Made by a program: the position numbers and the translations under genes
The notes under the pieces: generated by a model
What the model was told of the DNA's origin: nothing
Database searches by the model: none
The model's input: the letters and a program-made list of their open reading frames with translations, nothing else
Assembly (NCBI GenBank): GCA_028281825.1
Contig: JANQJC010000100.1
Span: 73,854 to 137,853, forward strand
Reading direction: 5' to 3'
From: Flavobacteriales bacterium
GTDB lineage: Bacteria; Bacteroidota; Bacteroidia; JANQJC01
DNA length: 64,000 nt
Shown here: one piece after another, positions 34,344-44,856 of the stretch
Numbering within the stretch: position 1 is the first letter of the stretch
Layout of the letters: the number at the start of each line of letters is the position of its first letter

Positions 34344-35948
34344 TTAATCCAGGCGTTGCCATACAAAGATGTTAAAATCGCCTTGAAGTTCTTTATTTCC
34401 TAGGTCAGCTCCCCATGTATACTCAGTTGGTCGGTTTAAATAAATATCAGCGGTACCTATTAGTTTATATTTCTGCGTTATATCATCATACCACCTAAAC
34501 AACTCTTGTTCAGCTGGATCTACTTTACTAACCCATGTTAGTGGGTGGTTGACTGCTACAAAAAACCTGGGCATTGAAGCTTCAACATCTCGTATAAAAG
34601 CCTGTTGCCTCTGATTTTGCTCAGGTGTCCCGTCAACAAGGTAAGGGCCAAAAAGGTGTGTGGTTGGCGCATGCAACCCAGAGTAAAAGTAGAGTTGCAT
34701 TTCGCCTCCATAAACTATCATTTGGTCACCTTCGTTGGCTAGTTCTTTTATTTGTGCCGCAATTAGTTTTGACTCTATAAAAGGATTGGAACCATAAACT
34801 TCTTTCATTATATTCTTATAGTCTGGATGAAAGTAGATGGAACGTTCGTTAGCTAGATGAAGTCCCATTAGCAGCACTAACACAATAGTGATTATAGAAG
34901 AGCTGGTGGATGAGTTAAATTTTCGGTTGGCGAGAACTAAAATCTCATTAAAGAAGAAGCCTATTAAAAGCGAGAAAGCAGGAAATAGGAACAAGAAATA
35001 GTGGCCATGAAAAGTAAGGCGGGGCAATATTGACAGGAACGAGAAAAAAGTAAAAATTCCAATTAAAACCTTGGTAACCTTATTTTTAGAGGGCATAAAA
35101 GAGAATACGCCAAGGATAGCAAGTATCCACCATATCCAATAACCCTGTAATATGTTGGGCATACTGGCTTTAAGTAGAATCCATCCTTGAGAAAGTGGAA
35201 CATCTTGTAAGTGGGCTGGGTATTGGAATACCCAGTAGAAGAATTCTTTACCAAGGCCATTTGCTGTTAAATATGTTACTAAAAGTAGTGTAGGAAAAAG
35301 GGTCAGGATGCCAAAAACAAAAGCCTGCTTGATAGTAAAAGCCCAAGATTTTTTGTCCACCCACTTGAGGTAGTAAATAAGGTATAAGCCGGCCGCCACA
35401 ATAAAGAAAGCACCATTTTGCTTTACAAAGAACGATAAGCCGAATGCTATAGCACTCAAGTAAACCAGCTTGGGCAACTTATCTTGAGTTGCTTTAATGA
35501 GCAGGTAAAGCGCCAAACATAGCCAGAATACTACCAAATGTTCAGATAGTACACTTAATCCACCTACGTGTGGGCCTAATGATAGTATAGCAAAACTGGC
35601 AGATGAGAATAGAGCAGCTATACTATTCCAAAGCTTTTTAGAAGCTAGAAACAGAAACACGATAGTAACCGTATTAATTAGTAAAAACCCAGTATGCAGG
35701 CCTATGTCAGTTTTGCCAAAAATGGCCATGATAAAGGCGTAAGTATAGAAAAGACCTGGGGGCTTAGGGTCGTAAAATGCTTCATATGGAAGTTGGCCTT
35801 CCAAAAGAAGGGAAGCAAAATAGGCGTATAACCCTTCATCGCGCTCAAAGGGAAAATCTAGAAAATTGAGGCGAATGATTACGACAATTATTAATAGCAC
35901 AGCCAAACCTGTGTATAATACTACCTTCTCGATGTTGGCCTTTTGCAT
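34344..35948 (-). CDS. GT39-like (PMT_2) membrane glycosyltransferase
   Basis: This GT-C glycosyltransferase has about 11 membrane segments. The first outer loop reads FPFERDEGLYAYFASLLLEG and continues PYEAFYDPKPPGLFYTY, the D-E motif and KPP signature of the ArnT/PMT_2 group that uses polyprenyl-phosphate sugar donors. A soluble C-terminal domain of ~150 residues follows. I start at ATG 35948 (MQKANIEKVVLY). The frame is open to 36026, which would overlap the divergent TMTC-like gene. It heads the five-gene leftward operon ending at 27923. Confidence 0.85.
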   Translation of the reverse strand: MQKANIEKVVLYTGLAVLLIIVVIIRLNFLDFPFERDEGLYAYFASLLLEGQLPYEAFYDPKPPGLFYTYAFIMAIFGKTDIGLHTGFLLINTVTIVFLFLASKKLWNSIAALFSSASFAILSLGPHVGGLSVLSEHLVVFWLCLALYLLIKATQDKLPKLVYLSAIAFGLSFFVKQNGAFFIVAAGLYLIYYLKWVDKKSWAFTIKQAFVFGILTLFPTLLLVTYLTANGLGKEFFYWVFQYPAHLQDVPLSQGWILLKASMPNILQGYWIWWILAILGVFSFMPSKNKVTKVLIGIFTFFSFLSILPRLTFHGHYFLFLFPAFSLLIGFFFNEILVLANRKFNSSTSSSIITIVLVLLMGLHLANERSIYFHPDYKNIMKEVYGSNPFIESKLIAAQIKELANEGDQMIVYGGEMQLYFYSGLHAPTTHLFGPYLVDGTPEQNQRQQAFIRDVEASMPRFFVAVNHPLTWVSKVDPAEQELFRWYDDITQKYKLIGTADIYLNRPTEYTWGADLGNKELQGDFNIFVWQRLD

Positions 35949-36019
35949 GGCTAAAAATAGCGGATTTAGAGTGATAGGAAAAATATTCAATAGTTTTACG
36001 AACCAGTCTCCTATTATCC

Positions 36020-37903
36020 ATGTCAAAAGAAAAGTTAGGTATTAAATCCCTTTTGATAGCACTCTTGGCAACTTTTGTGTGCTTCATACCTGTTTTGGAT
36101 AATGATTTTGTGAATTGGGACGACCACCTTTACGTGTTGCGAAATTGGATGGTGAAAGATATTTCTATCTCTCAATGCATCGAAGTATTTAAGACACCAC
36201 AGGTGGTTGGGGCCTACTATCCCCTGACCATTATTTCTCTTGGAATTGATTATGCATTAGGTAATGGTAGCCCTTTGCCGTTTCACATAACCAATTTGAC
36301 TTTGCACCTGTTATCTGTTATGCTGGTTTTTTGGCTTATCAAACTATTGACCAAAAGGGTAGAAGCAGCTTTTATTTGTGCATTATTATTTGGTATACAT
36401 CCAATGCACGTGGAACCAGTGGCCTGGATATCATCCAGGAAGGATGTGTTATATGGTTTCTTTTTTCTCTTGGCTTTGGTTACTCACGTTTATTATATCA
36501 CCAAAGGGAAAAAGTTGTTTTTTTATGTTCTAACTTTTATATGCTTCTTATTGTCCTTGCTTTCAAAAGGTGTGGCAGTGGTGTTACCCATTGTATTGCT
36601 GTTGATGGATTATCTGTGCCATAGGAATGATTATTGGAAAATAGTATTGGAGAAGGTCCCTTTATTTATTTTGAGCGTTGGTGTAGGCTTATTTGCAGTT
36701 CAAAGCCAACAGCAAGGAGACGCTATGCTGGATTTGAGTCAGTACCCCATTTACCACACCTTTTTTATTGCTAATTACAACTTTTTATGGTATTTGGTTA
36801 CCTTCTTTTTTCCATATAAACTGGCGGCTTTTCATCCCTATCCTTTTCTTAATGTTTCAGATATCCAATGGTATTTTTACGCTTCTATAATTCCAGTTAT
36901 CATTTTGCTGGTTTTGTTTTATAAGTACGGACGGAAAAGTAGACCATTTGTTTTTGGAATAGGTTTTTTCCTAGTCAGTATAGCTCCTGTGTTAAAAATA
37001 TTACCCTTTGGTGTAGGGATAGTCTCAGAGCGGTATACCTATATCTCATACCTTGGATTATTCTACCTTTTGGTAATTGCTTTTTTAAAGATAAGGGATG
37101 GAGAATGGAAAGTGCCGCATTGGGTGAGGTCGATAACATTCATGAGCGGTATTTTGTGGCTGGCAATTTTCGGAGTGATGAGTTACGTAAGGGCTGATGT
37201 ATGGCAAAATGGTGAAACGCTATGGACTGACGTAACTAAGAAGTACCCAAATAATTACTTTGCCTATAACAGTCTCGGTGACTATTGGCAATTGCAGGGG
37301 GAATATGAGAAGTCGCTAGAACCACTAAATCGGAGTATAGCGTTGAACCCAAATTACTCAGTAAGTTATAATCACAGGGGTAAGGCCTATCAAAACCTTG
37401 GGGAGTTTCAACTGGCTTTTTACGACTTTAATAAGGCGATTGAACTGGATAATACTTATCACAAGGCTTATTTGGGGAGAGCTATCATGTATGTGAATTT
37501 GGATAATGATACGCTTAATGCATGGAAAGACATCAATAGGGCATTGACTTTGGAGCCCAATTATTCTCTAGGCTATCTCAACAGGGCGGTGATATATGAA
37601 ATGAAGGGGATGTATGATAAAGCAGAAGAAGATTACACTATGGCTATTAACCTTGAACCCGATAATGCCAGAAATTACAGGTATAGGGGCTTGCTATACT
37701 ACAATCAAGGGCACCTTCAAGAGGCAATGAAGGATTACAACAGGGCTTTGTATTACAATCCTGAATATGGGAATGTTTATTTCCTTCGCTCATGGATATA
37801 TAGAGACAGGAACAAAGACGATTTGGCAAAGCAAGATGCTCTTAAAGCAAGGGAATTGGGCTTCCCGGTAGATGATGAGTATATAGAAAACCTCAATGAC
37901 TAA
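36020..37903 (+). CDS. TMTC-like O-mannosyltransferase-family protein (copy 1)
   Basis: This 627-residue protein has about 11 membrane segments (to ~415) and then about six TPR units (420-620). It matches the architecture and signatures of TMTC proteins, which O-mannosylate cadherins in animals. DNDFVNWDDHLYVLRN carries the DD catalytic motif (D34-D35) after the first helix, HPMHVEPVAWISSRKDVLYG is the long conserved loop, and SERYTYISYLGLFYLL is a later helix. Donor and acceptor are unknown here. It overlaps the next TMTC-like gene by 8 bp and starts the rightward four-gene operon. A weak -7 element, TAGTTTTA, lies at 35991-35998. Confidence 0.85.
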   Translation: MSKEKLGIKSLLIALLATFVCFIPVLDNDFVNWDDHLYVLRNWMVKDISISQCIEVFKTPQVVGAYYPLTIISLGIDYALGNGSPLPFHITNLTLHLLSVMLVFWLIKLLTKRVEAAFICALLFGIHPMHVEPVAWISSRKDVLYGFFFLLALVTHVYYITKGKKLFFYVLTFICFLLSLLSKGVAVVLPIVLLLMDYLCHRNDYWKIVLEKVPLFILSVGVGLFAVQSQQQGDAMLDLSQYPIYHTFFIANYNFLWYLVTFFFPYKLAAFHPYPFLNVSDIQWYFYASIIPVIILLVLFYKYGRKSRPFVFGIGFFLVSIAPVLKILPFGVGIVSERYTYISYLGLFYLLVIAFLKIRDGEWKVPHWVRSITFMSGILWLAIFGVMSYVRADVWQNGETLWTDVTKKYPNNYFAYNSLGDYWQLQGEYEKSLEPLNRSIALNPNYSVSYNHRGKAYQNLGEFQLAFYDFNKAIELDNTYHKAYLGRAIMYVNLDNDTLNAWKDINRALTLEPNYSLGYLNRAVIYEMKGMYDKAEEDYTMAINLEPDNARNYRYRGLLYYNQGHLQEAMKDYNRALYYNPEYGNVYFLRSWIYRDRNKDDLAKQDALKARELGFPVDDEYIENLND

Positions 37904-39779
37904 AAGTAGATTAAACATGGTGTTACTCTTGGTTGCTGTAGCAGCAACTTTTACCTGTTTTTATCCGACACTGGACAATGATTTTGTGAATTGGGATGAC
38001 CAAACATATGTTGTAAGGAATTGGTTGGTGAAGGATGTGAATTTGGAGTACATCAAGGAGATTATCAAAACTCCCCAAATAGTGGGCACTTATCAACCTG
38101 TAACCATCATTTCACTGGCTATTGATTACAAAATCGGAAATGGGAACCCTTTTCCTTTTCATGTTACCAACCTGGTGTTGCATCTTTTGTGTATGGCGAT
38201 ACTTTTTTGGTGGATGAAACTCCTTACCAAAAGAGTTGAAATTGCTTTTATCTGTGCTTTGCTATTTGGTATACACCCTATGCATGTGGAGCCTGTGGCG
38301 TGGGTTTCCTCACGTAAAGATGTGCTTTATGCATTTTTCTTTTTTGCGGCACTGGTGAGTTATATGTTTTACCTGACTAAGAAATGGAAGGGGGTAACTT
38401 ATAGTCTCACACTGCTTTTGTTTTTCCTATCCCTTATGTCCAAGAGTGTGGCTGTTGTTTTACCAATTGTGTTATTGTTAACAGATTACTTCCTTGAGAG
38501 AAAAGACTATAGGAGAATGTTGCTGGAGAAAGTGCCTTTCTTTCTATTGAGTTTGGGTGTTGGGCTAATTGCTATCCGAGGCCAGCAAGAAGGTTCCGCA
38601 ATGATGGATTTTGAAGTGTATCCATTTTCCAAGACCATTTTCGTTGGTTTTTACGGATTGGTCTGGTATCTGGTCTCCTTCTTGGTCCCTTATAAGTTAG
38701 CAGCGCTCCATCCTTATCCGTTTGACCATATTACCAATATCCAATGGTACTTCTATGCTTCGTCAGTACCTGTTCTTATCTTAATTATTCTATCTGTAAT
38801 TTATGGAAGAAAGAACAAACACTACATTTTCGGGATGGGATTCTTTTTATTGAGCATTGCTTCTCTATTGAAGATATTACCCTATGGCAGGGGAGTAGTG
38901 GCTGAGCGATACACCTATATTCCTTATATAGGGTTGTTTTACTTATTGGCTTGGATATTTATCAAATTTAAAGATGGAGATTGGAAGGTGCCCAAGTGGG
39001 CTAAAAAAATCTTGCTTGTTGTCAGTATTGTATGGGTTGGAACTTTAGGTATTATAACCTTCGTCCGCGCAGACGTGTGGCAGAATGGTGGAACTATGTG
39101 GCTGGATGTTACCGAAAAACACCCCGATCATTACTATGCCTATTCATGCGCGGGGGATTATTTCTTTCTGCAAGGGGAATACGAAAGAGCCTTTGAACTG
39201 ATGAACAAAAGCATCCAATTGTATGATAGTTTCTCAGATGTATACAACAATAGGGGAAAGGTATATGAGAAGTTGGGTTGGCCTGATTTGGCATTTGCTG
39301 ACTATAATAGAGCAGTAGACCTGGATAAGGCCAATTTTGGGGCTTATTTAAACCGTGCCATTCTTAAGGTCAACTTGTATAAGGACACAGAAGGAGCATG
39401 GCAAGATATTAACCAGGCTATAACTTTGAAACCCGATTACTGCATTGCTTATGTAAACAGGGGGGTGTTTTATGAGCAGAAAGGAGAGTTTGATAAAGCG
39501 GAAGAAGATTACACTATGGCAATTAAACTAGAACCCAATAATGCTAAGCACTACAGGTATAGAGGCCTTTTGAAGTATTATACCGACAGAAAGGAGGAAG
39601 CCTTAAAAGACTATAACGAGGCTTTGCGCTATGACCCCAATTATGGAAACGTATACTATTTACGTTCGAGAATATATAAAGACCAAGGCAATATAGAGCA
39701 AGCCCGATTGGATGCGAGAAAGGCACTTGAGCTAGGTTTCAAGGTAAAGCAGGAATACTTGGAAAGCCTTGGACTTTAA
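37896..39779 (+). CDS. TMTC-like O-mannosyltransferase-family protein (copy 2)
   Basis: This is a tandem paralogue of the preceding gene and of the same length (627 residues). The motifs are DNDFVNWDDQTYVVRN (DD), HPMHVEPVAWVSSRKDVLYA, LLKILPYGRGVVAERYTYIP, and a C-terminal TPR array ending in ARKALELGFKVKQEYL. The TPR array is closely similar to that of copy 1, for example FDKAEEDYTMAIKLEPNNAK against YDKAEEDYTMAINLEPDNAR, so the duplication is comparatively recent. The ATG sits inside copy 1's last codons, so the two are translationally coupled. Confidence 0.86.
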   Translation: MTKSRLNMVLLLVAVAATFTCFYPTLDNDFVNWDDQTYVVRNWLVKDVNLEYIKEIIKTPQIVGTYQPVTIISLAIDYKIGNGNPFPFHVTNLVLHLLCMAILFWWMKLLTKRVEIAFICALLFGIHPMHVEPVAWVSSRKDVLYAFFFFAALVSYMFYLTKKWKGVTYSLTLLLFFLSLMSKSVAVVLPIVLLLTDYFLERKDYRRMLLEKVPFFLLSLGVGLIAIRGQQEGSAMMDFEVYPFSKTIFVGFYGLVWYLVSFLVPYKLAALHPYPFDHITNIQWYFYASSVPVLILIILSVIYGRKNKHYIFGMGFFLLSIASLLKILPYGRGVVAERYTYIPYIGLFYLLAWIFIKFKDGDWKVPKWAKKILLVVSIVWVGTLGIITFVRADVWQNGGTMWLDVTEKHPDHYYAYSCAGDYFFLQGEYERAFELMNKSIQLYDSFSDVYNNRGKVYEKLGWPDLAFADYNRAVDLDKANFGAYLNRAILKVNLYKDTEGAWQDINQAITLKPDYCIAYVNRGVFYEQKGEFDKAEEDYTMAIKLEPNNAKHYRYRGLLKYYTDRKEEALKDYNEALRYDPNYGNVYYLRSRIYKDQGNIEQARLDARKALELGFKVKQEYLESLGL

Positions 39780-39827
39780 GGCTCCATGGATTAGGCTATT
39801 TAAGCCCGTCACAGTATATTTACCGAC

Positions 39828-40718
39828 ATGAAAATTTTGGTAATAGGAGCATCTGGCTTAGTTGGTGGTAATTGTATGAATTACTTCAATAAAAAAGGCT
39901 GGGATGTACTCGGAACCCATTTTGGCTATGCTAATGATAACACCACCTATTTTAATACACTTGATTTAAACGACCCACAAAACGGAGATGTAAAGAGCTT
40001 TCAACCAGATGTAGTAGTGCACTGTGGCGCCTTAACCCATGTGGATTACTGTGAAGACCATGTTGATGAAAGTTTTCAAAAAACAGTGGTTTCTACTCAA
40101 AATGCAGTGAAGCTAGCGCAAGAGAGTGGTGCAAAGTTTGTCTTTTTTTCGACGGATTATGTGTTTGATGGCAAAAAAGGGTTTTATAGTGAAGAAGATG
40201 AAGTGAACCCTTTAAGTGTATATGGACAGCATAAACTAGACGCAGAAAAGGTGGTCCAAAATTCGGGTTTAAAACATGTAATCATTCGTATCACCAATGT
40301 TTATGGAGATGAAATACGTGGCAAGAATTTCATTGCCAGACTGATTGAAGTATCACTTAGTGGGGAACAGGCGGAGTGGAAAGTGCCCATCGACCAATAT
40401 GCCACACCAGTTAATGCTGCTGTTTTAGCTCAGGCACTTTACCTTATACTTAAAGATGATAAAACTGGGGTATACCATATTGGAAGTACAGATTATCTCA
40501 ATAGGTATCAATTGGCTATGCGGGTGAAGCAATACTTTCCATCAGAGAGTTTTGTGATAAAAGGGTTAACTACGGAGGAGCTTAATCAGAAGGCTGATAG
40601 GCCTTTGCTGGGAGGCTTTAATAATAATAAGTTTATTTCTGAGTATCCTGAGTTCATATTCTCTAATGTGGACGATTATCTAAGCGCTAAACTCGAGGAA
40701 GCAAAAAGCAATTCATAA
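39828..40718 (+). CDS. RmlD-like NAD(P)-dependent sugar-nucleotide reductase
   Basis: This 296-residue extended short-chain dehydrogenase has ILVIGASGLVGGNCMNYF (GxxGxxG nucleotide motif), the FFSTDYVFDGKKGFYSE stretch and YGQHKLDAEKVV (catalytic Tyr-x3-Lys), as in dTDP-4-dehydrorhamnose reductases. It is a generic member, so the exact sugar is uncertain; no rmlA, rmlB or rmlC is adjacent. It lies 48 bases after TMTC-like copy 2 and 2 bases before the DUF2723 gene, so it is a member of the same operon and likely provides or modifies the sugar used there. Confidence 0.85.
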   Translation: MKILVIGASGLVGGNCMNYFNKKGWDVLGTHFGYANDNTTYFNTLDLNDPQNGDVKSFQPDVVVHCGALTHVDYCEDHVDESFQKTVVSTQNAVKLAQESGAKFVFFSTDYVFDGKKGFYSEEDEVNPLSVYGQHKLDAEKVVQNSGLKHVIIRITNVYGDEIRGKNFIARLIEVSLSGEQAEWKVPIDQYATPVNAAVLAQALYLILKDDKTGVYHIGSTDYLNRYQLAMRVKQYFPSESFVIKGLTTEELNQKADRPLLGGFNNNKFISEYPEFIFSNVDDYLSAKLEEAKSNS

Positions 40719-40720
40719 AG

Positions 40721-43700
40721 ATGGATTTTAAGCGCTGGAATAGGATAACGGGGTGGGTGGTGTTTGCCATTACTTTTACTGTCTATCTTCTCACTGCGCA
40801 GAGAACTATCAGTTTTTGGGATAGCCCAGAGTTTATTTCGGCAGCATATAAGCTGCAAGTTTCTCACCCGCCTGGTGCGCCATTATATGCCATGCTTGCC
40901 AGAATATTTATGATGGTATTTCCAAAATCGATGGTGGCTTTTGCGGGGAGCTTGTTCTCGGTGGTATGCGCTGCATTTACTACCTTATTACTACATTTTA
41001 GCATTACGTGTATTGGACAGAGATTATTGGGAAAAAAGGAATTGACTACCAGTGAGAGTATTGCAATTTTAGCTAGTGGTCTTGTCGGCGGGTTATCTTT
41101 GGTATTTGCGCATAGCTATTGGGCGGCAGCTACTGAAGCTGAAGTATATACACTTTCATCAGTGCTCATGGCTGCGGCTTTTTGGTTGGCTTTGAAATGG
41201 GAAGTGGAAAGTGACTATGTAAATGCAGTAAGATGGTTGTTCTTGATAGCATTTATTCTTGGTTTGTCTGTGGGTGTACATATCATGAATTTTGCGGTTG
41301 TATTTCCAATAGCGATGATATTAGGCCTCAAGAAATACGGCTTTAACTGGAAAGGGGTATCTATTGCTTTTTTGTCAGGTTTGGCACTTTTCTTCTTGCT
41401 GAAAAGCATATTAGTAAATGGCTTTCTGGCGTTGGCTTCAAAACTTGAGTTAATGATGGTGAACAGTTTTGGGTTGCCATTCAATAGTGGCTTAATAGCA
41501 TCTATTCTAATTCTGGTTGGGCTTTTAGCGTTTGGGCTTTACTACACCAGGCAAAGAAGAAAGATAATGGCACACCACATTATATTGGCTATTGCCTTAT
41601 TTATGGTAGGGTGGTCATCATACGGTATGGCTTTGGTACGTTCCAAGCCCGACTTGGCTATTTCATCAGCGGCTGGTGACCCATTTAGGTTGAATGGCTA
41701 TTTGCAGGCCGACCAGTTTGATTTTAGCAATCGTGAGTTACTAAAAGGCCAGGTATACAATTCACCATTAGACCCTAAGAAACCCTTTTTGGATGGGGAT
41801 GAAGTATATGCCGCAAGCTATGAGCAAGGCAAGTACATAAGGACAAATGATGGAAAATATATGGTGGCTAATCGTGATAGCCGCTTTGATATGTTTTTTC
41901 CACGGGTATACAATGCAAGACCTATTAATGCGGATGGTTACAAACTTTGGGGACAGATAGAGGGCAGACCCCTGAGACATACTTTGAATGGTAACACTCA
42001 AACTATCCATAAGCCTACATTTGGAGAGAACCTGTATTATTTTTTCAAGTTTCAACTAGTGCACCTGAATTACAGATACCTGATGTGGAATTTTGCAGGC
42101 TCTCAAAACAGGGATTTTGATAGTGGAAATCCAATCAATGGCAATTGGATGAGTGGAATAGGGTTTGTTGATTTTCCAAGGGTGGGGAATACTGACATGA
42201 TTTCACCCAGAAATATGAATGTTAAGGATAAGAATAATTTTTACTTATTGCCCTTCTTGCTTGGTCTATTTGGGTTAGTGTTTCTTTATATAAAAGACAG
42301 AAAACTTGGAACTGTTACGCTGACTTTCTTTCTGGCTTTTGGTGTGGCCATTACCATTTTTATCAACCAGATGCCCATTCACTTGGCCATCAGAGATAGA
42401 GACTATATTTTCTTAGCGGCCTACTTTATGTTTTGCTTGTGGATAGGCTTAGGTGTATTGGGCTTGTTTAAATTGATACCTAAAATACAAGAGAATAACA
42501 TGAAGGCTATTCTGGTAGCTAGCCTGGCTCTCTTGGCTGTGCCAGTACAAATGGGTGCTAAAGGATGGGATGACCATGATAGGTCTGATGATGACTTTAT
42601 TTACAAATTGGGCAAAGCCTATTTAGATGGTTGCCCTGAAAATGCACTACTAATAACAGAAGGTGATAACGCTACTTTTCCATTATGGTATTTGCAAGAA
42701 GTAGAAGGTTATCGAACTGATGTGCGTGTGATTAATTATGAGTTGCTGAACTTGGACTCATATATTGAGAAACTAAAGAGGCAAATCAACGCTTCATTAC
42801 CTGTGAAGATGAGTTTGCCTGAAATCAGTTATGCAAAAGGGGTGGATAAGCTCTTACCACTGATAGATAAGGTAGAAGAAGGGGTTCATGCAGATATTGG
42901 GCAAATAGTAGAATACGCATCTTCTGATAAGAAGACTTTATGGAATGGTAGAAATATCAACTTTATTCCCACCACTCGGTTCAGCATGAGGGCCGATACC
43001 AACCTGTTGAGAGCAAGAGGCGTAGCACCGGAAAAGTACGGTTGTAAATTTGTGCCTGAGATACAGTGGGAATACGCTAAGGATTTCTATTCCATTGGAG
43101 ATTTGGTACTATTAGATATTCTTAATTCTAACCAATGGGAGCGACCAGTTTGCTTTGCCAATATTGATAATAATATACACCAAATGGGGTTAAGATGGTA
43201 TTTTTTGAAACGAGGAATGGTGAATGAATTGTTGCCTATGGCTCCAGGGGATGACAAAACAAGAGACCTTATGTTTGATATTGAAAACATGGCCAATGAG
43301 GTGATGAGCGACACTACTTTTGCTAATTTCAGTGATGTATCAAAGTATTACCCCATTGAAAGCAGGAGTATTGCCCGAAATATACTTAGGCATAACTATT
43401 TCTTCTTGGCGGATGCCTATCTGGAAGTGAGAGACTCTGCAGCTGTGGGGCAAGTACTCGACCAATGTCTGAAAATGATGCCAGATACAACTGTGGAGTT
43501 CAGAAAATATATGTTTGACATTGGGAAAACCTACTATAAAATCAATGAGCGGGAAAAGGCCAGAACGGTAATCAATAAATTGGTGGATAACCTGTTTATT
43601 GAAACGCATCATTTTTTATCATTTACACCTGCTAACGTATGGATAACAAGAAAGCATATAGAGGGTAATATGTCTATTCTTGAAGTGTTAGTGAGAGAAT

Positions 43701-43795
43701 TGGAAACTCGCGACAAAGAGTTGTCTGTTCCTGTAAAATCAAAGTATGAAATGCTTGAACGGGAAAAGCAGGCATGGATAAGCCAGCACTTTTAG
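40721..43795 (+). CDS. DUF2723 / GT117 family protein (TMEM260-like O-glycosyltransferase)
   Basis: This 1024-residue protein has about 12 membrane segments (to ~600) and then a ~400-residue extracytoplasmic or cytosol-facing domain with helical repeats at the end. The N-terminal RTISFWDSPEFISAAYKLQV (D34, E37) and HPPGAPLYAMLARIFMMVFP are the defining motifs of DUF2723, the bacterial relatives of animal TMEM260, an O-mannosyltransferase. The second half contains NALLITEGDNATFPLWYLQE and RGVAPEKYGCKF, also conserved in the family. It is the last gene of the 36.0-43.8 kb operon and ends 4 bp inside the convergent GT2 gene. Confidence 0.92.
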   Translation: MDFKRWNRITGWVVFAITFTVYLLTAQRTISFWDSPEFISAAYKLQVSHPPGAPLYAMLARIFMMVFPKSMVAFAGSLFSVVCAAFTTLLLHFSITCIGQRLLGKKELTTSESIAILASGLVGGLSLVFAHSYWAAATEAEVYTLSSVLMAAAFWLALKWEVESDYVNAVRWLFLIAFILGLSVGVHIMNFAVVFPIAMILGLKKYGFNWKGVSIAFLSGLALFFLLKSILVNGFLALASKLELMMVNSFGLPFNSGLIASILILVGLLAFGLYYTRQRRKIMAHHIILAIALFMVGWSSYGMALVRSKPDLAISSAAGDPFRLNGYLQADQFDFSNRELLKGQVYNSPLDPKKPFLDGDEVYAASYEQGKYIRTNDGKYMVANRDSRFDMFFPRVYNARPINADGYKLWGQIEGRPLRHTLNGNTQTIHKPTFGENLYYFFKFQLVHLNYRYLMWNFAGSQNRDFDSGNPINGNWMSGIGFVDFPRVGNTDMISPRNMNVKDKNNFYLLPFLLGLFGLVFLYIKDRKLGTVTLTFFLAFGVAITIFINQMPIHLAIRDRDYIFLAAYFMFCLWIGLGVLGLFKLIPKIQENNMKAILVASLALLAVPVQMGAKGWDDHDRSDDDFIYKLGKAYLDGCPENALLITEGDNATFPLWYLQEVEGYRTDVRVINYELLNLDSYIEKLKRQINASLPVKMSLPEISYAKGVDKLLPLIDKVEEGVHADIGQIVEYASSDKKTLWNGRNINFIPTTRFSMRADTNLLRARGVAPEKYGCKFVPEIQWEYAKDFYSIGDLVLLDILNSNQWERPVCFANIDNNIHQMGLRWYFLKRGMVNELLPMAPGDDKTRDLMFDIENMANEVMSDTTFANFSDVSKYYPIESRSIARNILRHNYFFLADAYLEVRDSAAVGQVLDQCLKMMPDTTVEFRKYMFDIGKTYYKINEREKARTVINKLVDNLFIETHHFLSFTPANVWITRKHIEGNMSILEVLVRELETRDKELSVPVKSKYEMLEREKQAWISQHF

Positions 43796-44856
43796 TTAGG
43801 CTTCCCTTTCAGTTTATCAAAGTTTTTATTCCCCAACATAAAGTAGTTGACGATGAGACTTGTTTGGTAAACTCCTTTCAAGTCTTTCCAACTTTTCTTA
43901 TTAGGAATGTTCTTTCTTTTTTTCATCCACTTTCCTATTCGAAACCAGAACGAAAGATGCCCCCTGATGATGGCCAGTGAATGCCCTGGGCCTTCCATAT
44001 ATAATATATGAACGACAGCCAATGCATCCAGAATGGAGCGAATAAACAGCGTTGGTATAAGTGAGCCTATTGGTAGGTTCTTAGCCATCATGGAAATGTT
44101 ATTCCTGCTATTGAGGTATAGTTTGAAAGGGTTGTTGTAACTCAATACCCCACCACCCATATGGTATATGTGAGATTTAGGGCATGCCATTATTTTGTAT
44201 CCGTGTAATTGCATTCTCCAGGCAAGGTCTATCTCTTCCTGATGGGCAAAGAAGTCTAAGTCCAGTCCACCAGATTTGATATATGCTTCTCTTTTGACTG
44301 CTAAGCAACATCCTCCCGCCCAAAAGACTTCAATGGTATCATTGTATTGCCCTTTGTCCTCTTCCAATTGGTCAAACACCCTGCCACGGCAAAATGGAAA
44401 GCCCAAATGGTCTATAAACCCTCCTGATGCCCCGGCGTACTCAAAGTGCCCTCTTTTGTCATAAGAGAGTACTTTTGGCTGAACAGCAGCTATACTGTTA
44501 TCTGATTCAAAAAGGTCTATAATTGGTTGTAACCAGTTTTCGGTAACTTCAACATCACAACTTAAAAGGATAGAATATTTTGTCTCAATGAGTTTGGTGG
44601 CTTTGTCCATTCCACCAGCAAAACCGTAGTTCTCTTCAAACTGAATTAACTCCAGTTGTGGATAGTTTTCTTTGATAAATTGAATGGTATCATCAGAAGA
44701 ATCGTTATCCACAATAAAGAGTTGAGTTTTACTATCCAACTGAGTGAGCTCCAGTACTTTTGGCAGAAGCTTTTCGGTAAGTTTTTTGCAGTTGTAGGTC
44801 AGTAGTATTATAGCTACTTGCAATTCCTCAGAGCCGTATTTTTTGTTGTTTTCCAA
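43792..44856 (-). CDS. Glycosyltransferase family 2 protein
   Basis: This 354-residue GT-A enzyme has VAIILLTYNCKKLTEKLLPK at the N-terminus, VDNDSSDDT, SCDVEVTENWLQP (the metal/UDP-binding D-x-D-like site) and FAHQEEIDLAWRMQLHGYKI (the ED acceptor-activating motif). It resembles the rhamnosyltransferase-like GT2s found in polysaccharide clusters. The C-terminal ~90 residues are partly hydrophobic and may associate with the membrane. Its ATG directly abuts the stop of the upstream TMTC-like gene (no gap), so it is translated from the same leftward message. Confidence 0.92.
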   Translation of the reverse strand: MENNKKYGSEELQVAIILLTYNCKKLTEKLLPKVLELTQLDSKTQLFIVDNDSSDDTIQFIKENYPQLELIQFEENYGFAGGMDKATKLIETKYSILLSCDVEVTENWLQPIIDLFESDNSIAAVQPKVLSYDKRGHFEYAGASGGFIDHLGFPFCRGRVFDQLEEDKGQYNDTIEVFWAGGCCLAVKREAYIKSGGLDLDFFAHQEEIDLAWRMQLHGYKIMACPKSHIYHMGGGVLSYNNPFKLYLNSRNNISMMAKNLPIGSLIPTLFIRSILDALAVVHILYMEGPGHSLAIIRGHLSFWFRIGKWMKKRKNIPNKKSWKDLKGVYQTSLIVNYFMLGNKNFDKLKGKPN